From: Ricinus communis
Taxonomy: Eukaryota > Streptophyta > Magnoliopsida > Malpighiales > Euphorbiaceae
NCBI RefSeq assembly: GCF_019578655.1
Contig: NC_063258.1
Coordinates: forward strand, 4,447,283 to 4,511,282
Reading direction: 5' to 3'
DNA: 64,000 nucleotides
How positions within the stretch are numbered: the stretch's first letter is position 1; every line of letters begins with the position of its first letter. The translations under genes were made by a program, and so were the position numbers. A model generated the notes under the pieces. The model was not told where the DNA came from. It did not search any database and saw only the letters and a list, made by a program, of their open reading frames with translations. Shown here in pieces: positions 11,508 through 23,570 of this stretch.

Positions 11508-14500
11508 TTATTTACTCTCTATGGGAACATGAATTCCCCCCTGATTAATTGAAATATGAGAAAGCTTTAGCTTAATGGCCTCAAATCCAGCATTCTGCCT
11601 CTCTTCATTTGTTAACCACAATGATAAGCAACGCTCGATCAAATCTGCTCCACAACTCATTGTGGAAGTCCCCTTTAAAACTCGTGTTCTTCCGAACCTT
11701 GCTATTCTAGCTAGATTAGAATCAGAGGGCTCCTCGGCATAATTCTCAAGGATATCCCTTATAGCACCACACCAGACTGGTCGAGCTACCTTGAGGAAGT
11801 CCTGTAAAGCCAACACTGGGAGATTGACACTTCCCACTTCAGACTCGCTATTTCCACCCCTTCCATGGTAATCTGACCCCCCAAGCTTCAAAAGACCATA
11901 TACATCTGCTAGGTCGCTATATACTGTTTAAAGAGAGAAAAAATAAAATCAACACTAAATTTAGGTTCAATAACAAGTAGAGGTACCGATAAGTATCCTA
12001 AGACAGCTAGTGACACTATTCTGTTAAAAAACTCCACTGGCATACACTGGAAATCCAATGGGACTTGAGAGACTGGAAAATAGTTATTGATATCGAAGTA
12101 AATATCTATGAATCATGCAGATGACCATGATTGGATAAAAAATCTAAAGCAAACAAAAACTTAAGAGCTGCACTCTGTGTTTCTACTTGTCCTAAATAAC
12201 TCATCGGACTTGAATTCTGAATATAGGAAAGTCAAGCTTCAAGGTTGCAATAATAAACATAGAAAATTATAGATTAAATGGGGGCATCTATCATTTGCAT
12301 CAAATGTAGAGAAAAACAAGTGTATTAATTCAAATAACAACTGATTTCTCCTGGTTAACAATTTGACTGATACTGAATATGTTATGAGGACTGTCAGCCA
12401 TTCGTTTGCAAGTATACCTGTTCAAACTCTGATGCACCTCCTCTAAAAGCAGGTTAGCATTCATTAACTATCACGAGAAGGATGAACTGAGGATCAATTC
12501 TAGCTAACCTTTATTAATTTTGTTCAGAATGATGGTACACAGTGGATCAACTTTCCCTTTTAAGCACAAATCTACTGATATTTAATGTATTTAGAGTTCA
12601 GAAAAACATAAACTTTTACGAGTCAATAGCATTTTATTCCAAAAAAAAAAAAACCCATTCCAAAACATTCACATAGGTCCTCTCCCAAAACAATTTAAAA
12701 GAAACTATTGTTAGAAGTTGGAACAAATAAAAATTGGGAATGGAAGAGGAAGAGGGACATGCCTGCCAGTTTTCCATCACTTCTGTAAACTTCCATCCCA
12801 TGAAGACCAGCATCTTTCAACCTTCTGATGACTGCAACAGGATTCTTCAATGCCCATGGATGAGCCAGCACTGCAAGACCCCCTGTTTCACATATCAGCT
12901 GTATTGCATCCTCTGCAAGAGGCTCACTTCCCCTGATGCAGAACAGACAAATACATTCAGTCCACTATTCTGAATAAGAATAAACAATCAGTTAGTAGCA
13001 AAAGCAATTGATTTTTACGTGGAGTATGCAGGTCCACCATCATATAGATATTTGGCAAAAGCTTGTTTCAGATTCTCAACATGGCCTGCTTCTACCATAG
13101 CCCTAGCCACATGCAGTCTCCCAGGAGCAACTCCTTTACCAGCAATCCTGGCAACATGTTCCCACTTAAGAGGTAACTTGAGTCTGTTGAGTTTCAAGAT
13201 CATATCTTTTGCACGAAGGAAACGGCCATCTCTTATGTTAGCCAAGAACTTCTCCAGTTCCTCAGACTTTTTTGGCCCACAACTGCTGTAGTATGCAAGG
13301 ATGTGGACTGGCTCCTCTATTTCTGGATTTCTGTGTCGTAAATCAAGTCAGAAGTAGGGAGAAGAATCTTTTGAAGTTAATTTTTTATTTCTTTTTCTTT
13401 TTCTTTTTCTGTTTGCATTGGTTCTCCTGGCATTATTATGCTCAGAAGATGATTATTGAGTAAAATCACAGTATAATTACAAAAGATAAAGTAACTAATC
13501 AAACAGTACATATACGTCTGACAGGTAAACAAGGAACTGCATACAAGGATTACAATAAATGATAGCAAATACCTTGGAGAATATATTGTGCTGATCTCAA
13601 CACCTGGGATTATCTTGATGCCAAATCTCCGAGCTGCTTCTATAGCCTCAGGTATACCAGCCATTGTGTCATGATCTGTCAAAGCAAGAACTTTCACCTG
13701 TTCTGAGCAGTGTTCTAATTAAATCTTGATACACAAAGCATAAGAACATTAAAGCATAGTCATTTGCAATATTCCAGCGGATGCAATAACTACATTTTGA
13801 AAATAAAAGTACAAATATTAAGATGTAAATAAATAAGAAAAAAGAAGAACAGAAGTAGAGCGAAAAACTTCACTGCAAGCACAAATGATTCTAAAGCTCA
13901 CTGCAATTCAGAACATCAAAATCAGTTCCAAATCATTTTTCTTAAGCCAATGATAAGATGAACTAGCTCCTTTCGAATAGTTATGAAGAAGATTGTTTTA
14001 GATGATTTGGTAAGAAACTAAACCATATTACTTCTTCCCTATAAAAGAGACTTGCAACCATAGATTTTGTAATCTCAGTTCGTCCTATAATCAATGTCTA
14101 TAAAACAATTCAAAGCCAAACTGCATCTAGACTGACCAAGACAACTTGAAAAAGGCACAAATTCAGTCTAGATTGGCACTTGAAGCTCAAATCAAGCAAA
14201 ACCAAACATAAATCTAAAATCTGAAATCCATTTTGTCAGGGTGTTTATAACCCTAAAGATGTCTTCTATTTTAGATTACAGTGCATCTCTAAACTATATC
14301 AGGTAGAAGTATTGCAGCTCCATTACTTAACTAACAAGTAGAGAGAAAAGCTGATAATTGACAATCTCCACCTTTATCATGGCAAATCAAAATGTGGAAG
14401 AATTATATTTCAGAAAGTGAACAATTTTCATGTTCTCTCTCGCTCTTTTCTCTTTTTATGTTTTATTAAATTAAAAGCTTAAATTCATAAAGTATATAAT

Positions 14501-15106
14501 CAAAGCCATTAATTGGAAAGCTAATTTCAGCCATTAAATCCCTAACAAAATAAGAAGTACAGACTTAACCCAGTTAACTTAGCAATCACAAGCCAAAAAA
14601 CCAATGAACACATGGCACATATATCAACTTAAAAAGAAATACCCAGTTCATATCTCCATCATAAAAAATAAAAAAATAAAAAAGCAAAAGGTGCAAAAGA
14701 AGTAAAAAACAAAATTCAGAAGAGAACTCACCCCATTTCCATGAGCTCTTTCAACAAGCTTAGAAGGAGATAAAAACCCATCACTGAATTTAGAATGAGA
14801 ATGCAATTCAAACACAACTTTCTCAACAATCTTAGCCTTTTGCACACCAAAATCATCAACAACGTAAGAAGCAGAAGAAACCAAAGGACAAGGTTGCTGT
14901 TGTTGTTGCTGTTCTAAATAAACCCATTCAGTAACAGCCTTGAACGCTAAAGTTTGTTCCGCTGTCATCTTTTTCTTGGTTCCACCACGCTTCTTCTTCT
15001 TCTTTTTCTTTTTATTATTATTATTACTATCATCTTTTGGTCTCTTTGTGTTATTATTATTATTACTATTGTTATTATCTTTAGTTGCAAATGGGTCATC
15101 AACCAT
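11508..15106 (-). CDS. PHP-domain phosphoesterase (polymerase and histidinol phosphatase fold), five exons
   Basis: Coding exons on the minus strand are 15106-14732, 13697-13573, 13330-13019, 12932-12763 and 11923-11508, giving 465 residues in one frame. The product matches the plant PHP family related to bacterial TrpH/YciV, metal-dependent phosphoesterases that act on nucleotides or RNA ends; the plant substrate is not known to me. Visible metal-site motifs are ELHSHSKFSDG near residue 100, ALTDHDT, PGVEIST, LAHPW and GSDYHG, so the site looks intact. The first 60 residues are low complexity (Asn, Lys and Gln runs) and probably disordered. The start is the first ATG, MVDDPFATKD, after a CTT-rich leader. 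Introns 1-3 are GT-AG; intron 4 appears to be GC-AG. The gene looks functional. Confidence 0.93.
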
Positions 15107-15130
15107 GGCTGCTGCTATTTGTGTACTGTG

Positions 15131-15152
15131 AAGAAGAAGAAGAAGAAGAAGG
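15131..15152 (-). repeat. CTT/GAA microsatellite in the PHP gene leader
   Basis: About seven GAA units on the plus strand, CTT in the sense of the gene, lie 25 bases upstream of the start codon. CTT-rich tracts are common in plant 5' leaders just downstream of transcription starts, so this probably belongs to the untranslated leader. Confidence 0.7.
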
Positions 15153-16981
15153 AATGGATTTTTAGGGGTTTGAGATTTTGAAGGTATAATAAATAAATAA
15201 ATTGTAAAGATGGATCAGATACATACACACGATACAGAGTTAAAGCAGAGACAACTACTTTTTTCTTTTCATAAAAGCCCGATCTTTAATTCCACATGTC
15301 CCTCTTTGCTCTGTCTCTGAATCCCCCTCTCTGGCTATATAATTATTTTATTTATTTTGTATTAAAAAATTCTACTTTATATATTTATATAATTTAATAG
15401 TGTTATAATATTAGATACAAAATAAATTTTATTTTTATTTATAATTTATTATCTATATCTGTTTTTATAAAGATCTTTATAATATACTCTATGAAATTTT
15501 TATATTTATTATATATTAAAATTAATAAATATAAAAATAATTATAAAAATTTAATTTCTTATTATAATAATTATTTTATTTTTTGTTTTTTATTGTTATT
15601 ATTTTTGATATTATATAATAATATACATATATTTATATTTATACTAAAAATTTATATTTGCTATATTATTGAACTAATAAGTATTTTAATGTATAACAAA
15701 TTCTTTTTATGATTTTTGTAATCTACCTTAGAATTTTTATTTTTTATACTTTTATTCTTATTTTTACTTTAATATATATGAATATAGACAAATATTATAT
15801 TAAAAAAATAATAAAAATTTATTATTAATATATAGTAGCTATAATAATTATTATACTTATTACAATTTTAAAAGTATAATAAATTTATATTTAAATAAAT
15901 CTAATTGAAATTAAACCGAAAATCTAATATAAAGATACATATACTATTAATTTGTTTATGGTATTGCATTATTGTTTCATTTATTTATATTTAAAAATCT
16001 TATTTTAGATATTATAAATAACTTAATCTATAATTATTAGTATTAAATTAAGTTTTATTATTTTATAATATTTTTAGAATTTATATAAATTTTTATAAAA
16101 ATTGTACAATACATTTTAAGTGAATTTCCTTATTTATTATATACTAAAGTAAAAAAATATATGTAATTTAATTTTTATTTATTTTGTTGCAATGATAAAT
16201 TTTTATATTTTTAAATAATATTATTTTTAATAAATCTAATTGTTAGAACTTTTATAATTTATTTTTATTATTATTACTTTTGATATTTATATATATTAAG
16301 AAAATTTAGTTATTATATTGGATTAAAAAGTTTTTAACATATCACAAATTCTTTTAACTGTCTTTATAATTTAAGTTTAAATTTTTCTATTTCATTTATT
16401 ATTCTTTATTTATATATATAAGTATATATTTTATTAAAAAGATAGATAAAGACTTGTTATTAATATGCAGTATACATATAATTATTATACTTACTATCCT
16501 TTTAAAAAAATTATTATATTTTTTATAATTTTTTTAAAAATATAATAGTCTCGTATTTAAATAAATCATAAATTTTTACTATATTTATTATTAGTATTTA
16601 ATATTATATATTTATTTTTTATAAATATTTATAATTAATATTTGTATAAATATTATAACATGTCATTTTCATTGAAAAATAATATAACATGACTTTATAA
16701 AACTTTTCACATTAAATTTAATGATAAAATTTGGCTTTCTTTATATACATATACTAGCAATCTATTCATACTATTAGATGGTTATTTTATCTATTTTATA
16801 TTTAAAAGTCTTATTTATATATTATATATGATTTAATTTAAATTATATTAACATAAAAATATTATTTTTCATGTTTTTAGGATATTTCTATTTATAATCT
16901 ATATTAATATTTTATATAAATTATGTAATATATAGTTTTATAAAAAATTTATATTTATCATATAGTAAGATAAATATATAT

Positions 16982-16982
16982 G

Positions 16983-17020
<38 letters not shown>
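16982..17020. repeat. TA microsatellite
   Basis: An uninterrupted TA run of nearly 40 bases inside the AT-rich tandem array. Confidence 0.9.
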
Positions 17021-17028
<8 letters not shown>

Positions 17029-18099
17029 ATTTATACCATTATATTACATTAATAAATTCACATATACTTATATATAATAATTATTTTTAATAAATCAATT
17101 TTTAAAATTCTTACTATTTATTTTCATTATTATTTATTACTTTTTGATATATATATATATTTTTGAATGTTTATTCTATTCATTATATTATGTCAATAAA
17201 TTTTAACATTTAAAAGATTTTTTTTTACTGTTTTCATATTCCAAATTTTAAATTTTAAATTTTTACTATTTTATTTTTTTATTTTTACATATATAAATAT
17301 AAATATATATTTTGTTATAAAAATAATAAAATTTATTATTAGCATGTAATTATTATACTTATTATAATATTTTGTAACACTATTCTTATATTTAAATTAT
17401 AAATTCTTTTTACTATATTTATTATTAACATTTAAGATCACATTTAATTCTTTTATAAATATTTATAATTAGCATTTTTATAAATATACCATGTCATTTT
17501 CTCATTAAAAAATAACATGGTATGGTCTTATGAAATTCTATGATGTGGAATTTCATAAAAAAAAACTTGACATTTCTTATATATATATCAACAATATATA
17601 TTAGCAATTTGCTCATGTTATTGCAAGATTATTTCATTCATTTTATATTTTATTCTATATATTATATTTAGTTTAATTTATAATAACATTAATAAAAAAA
17701 TATAAGTTTTACTTTTATCTTTATGATATTTTTATTTACATCTATATTAGTTATTTATAAAAGATATATAATGTAATCTTGTGAAAATTTTATATTTATT
17801 ATATACTAAGGTAAATAGACATGAGAAGTATATATATTTATCAATTTTAATTTTTATCTATTTCATTGCATTAATAAGTTCTCACATCCATATAATAAAT
17901 ATATTTTTTAAAAATCATATTATTAGAATTCTTATTTTTTATTTTTTATTATTATTACTTTTTAATATTAAATACATATAAATTGAAATTTTTCTCTAAT
18001 TATTATATTCGATCAATAAATTTTTAAATGTGTCACACATTTCTTTTAACATTTTTTACAATCCAAATTTAGAACTTTTTATTCTTTTACTTTTATTTT

Positions 18100-18103
<4 letters not shown>

Positions 18104-18141
<38 letters not shown>
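18104..18141. repeat. TA microsatellite
   Basis: A second TA run, in a later unit of the same array. The two runs do not fall at the same place in the unit, so they probably expanded separately. Confidence 0.85.
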
Positions 18142-18147
<6 letters not shown>

Positions 18148-19143
18148 GATAATAATATTTATTATTAATATGTAGTAGCTACAATAATTATTATACTTAT
18201 TATAATTATTTTTTAAGAATATTATAGTCTTATATTTAAATAAGTCATAAATCTTTACCATATTCATTATTAGCATTTAAGATCATGTTTAATTATTTTA
18301 TAAATACTATAATTAATACTTTGTAAATATGCAATGTCTTTATTAAAAAACAACATATTATGGCTTTATAAAATTCTACCATATAGAATCTTATGAAAAA
18401 ATTTAACCTTTTTTTAGATATATATTATATATTATAGAGACATATCAGTTCGACTTAAAAATAGATTGATTAAAATTGGATCGAAATAACTCAAAATTAG
18501 ACTTAAATGGCATAATCCTAGCTTTTAAATAAGTTATTAATTTTTATCATACTAGTTATCAGCATTTAAAATTACATTAAAATCTTTTAAAATATTTATA
18601 GTTGATATTTTTTATGAATATTTCATGTGTCATTTTTCATTAAAAAATAAAATAATATAGCTTTATATATATATATTTTGGACTACGTGTCGATTCGGAC
18701 TAAAATCAGATCGAATAAATTATATTCAAAATAAGTCAAAAATTAGATTCAAATTACTCAACCCAGTCGGAATTGGAATCATTTATTTCGATTCAAATGT
18801 GAGAAAAAGAATTAAATTAAAAGGGTAAGGAATAAATAATTTTTTTAAAAACTAAATAAATAACTACGTAGATTTTGATTCTTTTAAATCCAAAAAGATA
18901 CGTAGGCAATTTAGATTTTAATAAAAAAAATTAAGTTCAAACCAGTAAAACTATTTTACACTAGTTGATATATATGATAATATAAATATATATATATATA
19001 TTCTAACAATACTATATATTTAACTTGTAATAAATAAAAAGTTAACCATGATAAGATAAATGAATATATATAGCAATGATAAAATAAAGATGTAACCTGG
19101 AAATAACTTAACAAATTAGATATTTGCCCTGTAATATTAGTTT

Positions 19144-19215
19144 ATAGAACTTTTTATGTAAAAAAGATGTAACCTAATTATAGAACTTTTTATGTAAAAA
19201 AGATGTAACCTAATA
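19144..19215. repeat. 36-bp tandem duplication
   Basis: The block that starts ATAGAACTTTTTATGTAAAA and continues with AAGATGTAACCTA occurs at 19144 and again at 19180 with almost no difference, so it is a recent local duplication. Confidence 0.9.
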
Positions 19216-19815
19216 TTAAGTAAATTAAATAAATTCAAAAAATAATAAGGTAAATTTGGAGGCAACAAAGCACTTGGAAAGCATATGAAAGTTTGTGTTT
19301 GTTAAAAGAGTATTATTATTATTATTATTATTTTAGGCACAAAGAATTGACAAGCCTCTAAGGTTTTAATTGAAATATAATTAAACTTTTAAATTTTATA
19401 ATAGTTTAATTGCATCTTTAAAGTATAAAAGTATAATATTTCTTAGAGCTAATATTTTAATTAATAATAATAGTTTTTATTTTTCGTTATTAAAATAAAA
19501 AAAATTATTATTTTACAATTTTATTTACTAAAAATAAAATTAATACATTTTCACATATGAGCAATAATTAAGATAATATTTTTACTGTTTAAAATTGACC
19601 GAGTCTCATATTAATATAAAGTAAGAAAAATAAAATTAATTTTAAGAATATTATTATTCTATTTTTCAAAGTTTAAGAATATAATTAAATTATTTTAAAA
19701 TTTTAAAACTCAATTGCACCTTAATTGATAGTTTAAGAATATTTTATTACTTGTTAACTTATAATAATAACAATAATAATATTATTATTATTTATTATTA
19801 TTATTATTATTGGAA

Positions 19816-20149
19816 TTACTTGCACAAACTAAAAGTACTAGGAAGTACTGTATTATGAGTACATCCTAAGATTCTATAGTTACTATTGCTAACTACTTTT
19901 GTCATCTTTGAATTTAGAGAGTTTATCTTCCTGTACAATGGAACAAAACAAATACCATTTCTTGGAATACCGTGATGACCCTCTTCTCTTGTGTTTTTAA
20001 TGCATTGACATGTCGTTTTGTCACTTATTATCAATGCTTCATTGTGTGGGTCCAGCACAGCTATCTAAACAATTAATACTGTATAAAATTTTAGTTTTCA
20101 TTTTTTTTAAATAGAAAAGATTGAAACTGTATCAAATATTATATATTGT
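19816..20149. other. Short unassigned stretch left of the inverted LINE piece
   Basis: An open frame of 80 codons lies on the minus strand (20058-19816), but its translation matches no family I recognise. It may be flanking DNA or part of an older element. No other signal was seen. Confidence 0.4.
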
Positions 20150-20600
20150 CGGACAATATTTATCCCATTTTTTTCATTTCCGCATTTGTCCATGTAAATT
20201 TGTTTCCTTCACAGCCTAAATCCATCAACCTCCATGCCTTAGTTGTTTCTCAAAATCTACATATAGCGCCATTTGCTCTTAAGTTACCACCCACTTTCTC
20301 AAAAGACCATATTATCTTATTGAAATCCCCCATCCAAGCATCAGAAACACTCGATTTTAGAGATTGCATCAAGTTTTATGTTTTGTGACATCGATCTGAT
20401 TTTGGCCAACCATAAATTCCTGAAAATACCCAAGCCTGAGAAAAGTTATGAGAATTAACATTAAAAGAGACTGACGGATGGAATAAGAAATTAATGAGAG
20501 ATCCATATCATTATTTCAAAAGGCACAGAGACCATTCTGGGAAGTACCATCGCCATTACAAGCAACACTAAAACAAGAATTAAAACCATCAATTTTTATA
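20150..20600 (-). pseudogene. Inverted LINE ORF2 fragment: endonuclease
   Basis: Read on the minus strand in broken frames this is the endonuclease of a plant L1 ORF2. The order is FNVNSHNFSQAWVFSGIYGW, then DAWMGDFNKIIWSFEKVGG with the GDFN motif (about 20350-20290), then LMDLGCEGNKFTWTNAEM near 20150-20220. Stops and frameshifts are present. In a normal ORF2 the FTWTN text is followed directly by an ERLDR motif, which is exactly where the plus-strand piece at 20868 starts. The two pieces therefore look like one element with its 5' part inverted. Confidence 0.85.
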
Positions 20601-20867
20601 TTTTTATCTTTTAATAGTTATGCAAATATCTCGATTGTTGGTTTAGAAATGAAAGTAATTATATCATATGATTTTTAGTTTTTTTTTGTATGTCGATATT
20701 TTGTAATTTATTATTATTTTTGCTAGTTCTTCTTTATATATTTTTAAATTTTATTTTATATCATTATCTATAGGACATTATAAAGATATTTTATTAATCT
20801 CATATTAATTAATTAAGATTATAAAAAAATAAAATTAAATGTATAATTATATTTGCATATTATTGGA
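20601..20867. other. AT-rich filler between the two LINE pieces
   Basis: Not recognisable as LINE coding sequence. It could be added DNA at an inversion junction, a later small insertion, or badly decayed element sequence. Confidence 0.4.
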
Positions 20868-21844
20868 TAAGTCATAGAGAGGTTGGATAGAGTGTTGGCA
20901 AATGATAAATGGTGCATGCTCTTCCCTAACTATTAGGTGCAACATCCTGTACGCATCAAATCTGACCATTCCCTGCTCTTGATGGCTTATAATGTAGAAG
21001 GCAAAAGAATTGATACATATAATCGAAGGACAAAAGGAAGAATATTCAAATTTGAGAGAATGTGTCTTCACCATTAGGGTTCTAAGGAGATTGTTAGAAA
21101 GGGTTGGTCGGGTGGTACTTTTTGTGACATAGTAAAAACATGCGGAAGTAAGTTGATGAAATGGGACAAAGAGGTATTCAGAAATATGAGAAAAAAAATG
21201 TATGTGAGGGCTCAAAGGAAGTTGGAGATTTCACAAGGATTGCCACATTCTTAGTATAACATGGTCAAATGTAAGAGACTTGAGAAAGAGTTAATCAATT
21301 ATTACTGCTGAAAGAATCACTATGGTTACAAAGGTCTCAGGTTCAATGGTTGCAAGAGGGTGATAAAGATACTACTTCCTTTCATTGGAAAGCAACCTGG
21401 CACCATAAACAAAATTCGATTGAGGAAATTCGAGATGATAATGGTAAGTGGTGGAGAGATTTGAAGGAGGTTGCTCTGGTAATGACTGATTATTTTAAGA
21501 ATATTTTCAAGTCTAATGTCCCTAAAAATATGCACAAAGTTGTAAGTTCAATAGAGTCTAGGGTCACAATATAAATAAATGAACAATTGACTCAACCTTA
21601 CATTCAAAATGAGATTTACAGAGCCTTGAGACATATACATCCTTCAAAATCTCCTGGACCTAATGGTATGTCTCATTTGTTTTATCAAAGATTTTGGCAT
21701 ATTGTTCATGATGATGTTGTAATGTTGCTTTAAGTATCTTGAATAATGGTCATGACCCATCTTTCCTTAATTATACTTTCACTGTTTTAATCCCTAAGAT
21801 CAAGTCGCCTTAATTCATTAAGGAGTATAGGTCCATTAGTTGTA
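20868..21844 (+). pseudogene. LINE ORF2 fragment: endonuclease end to reverse transcriptase start
   Basis: Starts with ERLDRVLANDKWCMLFPNY, the conserved text after the endonuclease. It continues through the linker (FHWKATWHHKQNSIEEIRDD at about 21380) to the start of the reverse transcriptase (YIQNEIYRALRHIHPSKSPG at 21600, then FTVLIPKIKSP and EYRSIS at about 21780-21840). It stops abruptly at 21836-21844, where an LTR-like repeat begins. The rest of the polymerase was not found in the window. Several stops are present. Confidence 0.87.
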
Positions 21845-22602
21845 GGTAGATTGTAATAGCTATATTTATTTTTTGCACTTTATTTCTCGCCTTTTTTTGG
21901 ATGAATGCCAAATAGATGCACTATGGTTACCTAATTAAAATTGGATATATAAATATTAGGCCTTAAAATTAGACTTGGCATAAAAATTAAAATCCATTAA
22001 ATTGATTAATGGTAATTGGCTTTAAATTCTAAAATCAATATAGACCTAGTGGGATTTGTCATGTTTTGATTAGGCTAATTGAGACACATTAGATTTAAGC
22101 TCACCTAAATGGGCTTTATCATAAAAGGTAGTCCGTTAGATTTAAAGATTGAAATCCAAAGCTTAATTTATAATTGGGCTAGACTAGAAAGGTCTTGTAC
22201 ATAATTAATTGGTAAATTAGATTGATAACCTTAAACGTGGGCTGGATTTAATAAAATGGACTAGACTTAAGTGGATCTCACATATTGTAGTGCTTGATGT
22301 ATAAAAATATAACTATTACATTTATAGAAATGGCACGTTAAACAATAAAATTAAAGACAAAGATACACAAATAGAGAAGTTGGCTTCCGGATCTATCTTT
22401 GGATTTCTGGTGTAAAGCTTCCTTATGGAATTAAAAAATATCATTAATTAGTAAAAGTGTCCCGGTGAATTATTCGAGCGGCGACTCCTATCTCCGTGCT
22501 AGTCTCTATGACTAGTTAGCGTGTTTCCGATTCGGTTGAAAAGCCTTGCGGTTCCGTAGTCTCTAAAGACACTTGAATGCGCGCCCGAAACCACTACCCA
22601 CA
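21841..22602. repeat. LTR-like direct repeat, copy A
   Basis: Starts TGTAGGTAGATTGTAATAGC and ends near CCACTACCCACA. The whole length matches a second copy later in the window: 21841-22350 matches 26410-26917, and 22350-22602 matches 34953-35205 (for example GTTGGCTTCCGGATC against GTTGGCTTCTGGATC, and GACTAGTTAGC in both). The TG...CA borders and direct orientation suggest LTRs, but no clear primer binding site follows and no polypurine tract precedes copy B. The left border shares the nine bases TTAGTTGTA with the border of copy B, so copy A may be a 5'-truncated LTR. Confidence 0.7.
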
Positions 22603-22689
22603 ACGGTGCTCCTCGAGTCAATCGTTATGAATCTGCAAATTGCAAAGGTGAGTAACTAATACATGTAAATTATAAATATAACTAATGAA

Positions 22690-23570
22690 ATTTTTTTATT
22701 ACCTTATCCCAGGTCAGAGAGTTGATCCACATGAGGTGCATATGGACTTCAGCCCACTATAGCGAGATGCTCCTGCTCGAGCCTTAACGAGTCAAGCAAG
22801 GGAAAACTCGTGATATGCAGATAGGCTGTGAGCCTACCAGAAGGTTGATCTCCAAAGCCTAGACCTACAAAAAAAAGTCAATAGTTGCAATGCAAATATA
22901 AGAAAGCAGAAATAGAGGAATTAGAGCAGAACTTACATGTATCGCATGCAAGAAGTCGCAGATCCTTTTGCTACCACAGACGGTGATGTCCATCTGATGG
23001 TACAAGTAGGCAAGAGCTGTAGATCCCTAATTGAAAGAGAAGACATGGTCCAAGACCTATAGTGGGACCAACTAATGGAAGTTCAGTGAATTCCTTGAAT
23101 TACTGAACATAGTAGTCTCGAAGAGATACACCAAGAAGGCTTGAGCCATTTGGTCCACCTCTCGAGCATTTCGAGGCATGAAGCCCTTGTAATGAAGGGG
23201 AATACTCTAACAAGCTATGCAGCGAGTATTCTTGTAGGCCAGCAAGAACCCAAGTAAGTATGTAATGTAGCGCTCCCGAACATCGGAGCGTTGATCATGG
23301 ATCACATCATCAAAAGGCACGGGCGTGTCTCTGAAATCAATGCCTGTAATGGCAGCAAAGGAGAATGGGATAGTGTTAACTCACCAACCAGAGTGTGGAA
23401 GGTATGGGTGGTATCCATCCACCTATTGAGAAACACGTAGACCGAGGTATGGTCTATCCTCTTGGTAACTAATGGAAGCGTAGCCACAAATCGATGGAAA
23501 CTAGTGTTATTAATTCTGGTTTGCATTGAGCTCGGTAGCTTATTGAATCACTCGGGAGCCCCGTAGCAAT
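22690..23570 (-). pseudogene. Plant mobile domain (aminotransferase-like, MAIN/MAIL1-type) gene relic, antisense inside the repeat-bounded element
   Basis: The minus-strand translation follows the plant mobile domain. WMDTTHTFHTLVGELT lies near 23410, AAITGIDFRDTPVPFDD near 23330 after a frameshift, and VIHDQRSDVRERYITYLLGF near 23280. Then come YKGFMPRNAREVDQMAQAFL near 23170 and GSTALAYLYHQMD near 23000. Proteins of this family occur as host genes (MAIN, MAIL1) and as passengers of plant gypsy and Mutator-like elements; their biochemical function is unsettled. This copy has frameshifts and stops, so it is a relic. It lies between the two direct repeats and reads against their orientation. 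Confidence 0.8.

Larger units (their letters stand above)
15480..18680. repeat. Diverged AT-rich tandem array, unit about 0.63-0.87 kb
   Basis: The same series of landmarks recurs in order. AATTATTATACTTATTA-like text occurs near 15847, 16480, 17348 and 18186. A CATTTAAGATCA-like block followed by a CATGTCATTTTCATTAAAAAATAA-like stretch occurs near 16597, 17431, 18277 and, in a shortened unit, 18566. TTTATATTTATTATATACTAA-like text occurs near 15495, 16120, 16950 and 17785. Spacing is 634, 868 and 838 bases for the first landmark, and 834, 846 and 289 for the second. The units are strongly diverged, so the array is old. No coding content is seen. Confidence 0.7.
15182..19815. other. Very AT-rich gene-free stretch
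   Basis: No credible gene on either strand; the short open frames are AT-only noise. It contains the diverged tandem array at 15480-18680, two TA microsatellites, a 36-bp duplication at 19144-19215 and ATT microsatellites near 19309-19333 and 19765-19811. Confidence 0.75.

Noticed and set aside
15491..18276. Several small frames rich in Ile, Tyr, Asn and Phe
   Set aside because: Composition noise of AT-rich tandem repeats, with no domain or start context.
19816..20058. An 80-codon minus-strand frame as a gene
   Set aside because: No family resemblance, no splice context, and it lies beside a LINE relic.
22603..22640. Primer binding site after copy A of the LTR-like repeat
   Set aside because: The sequence ACGGTGCTCCTCGAG resembles no primer site I can match with confidence.
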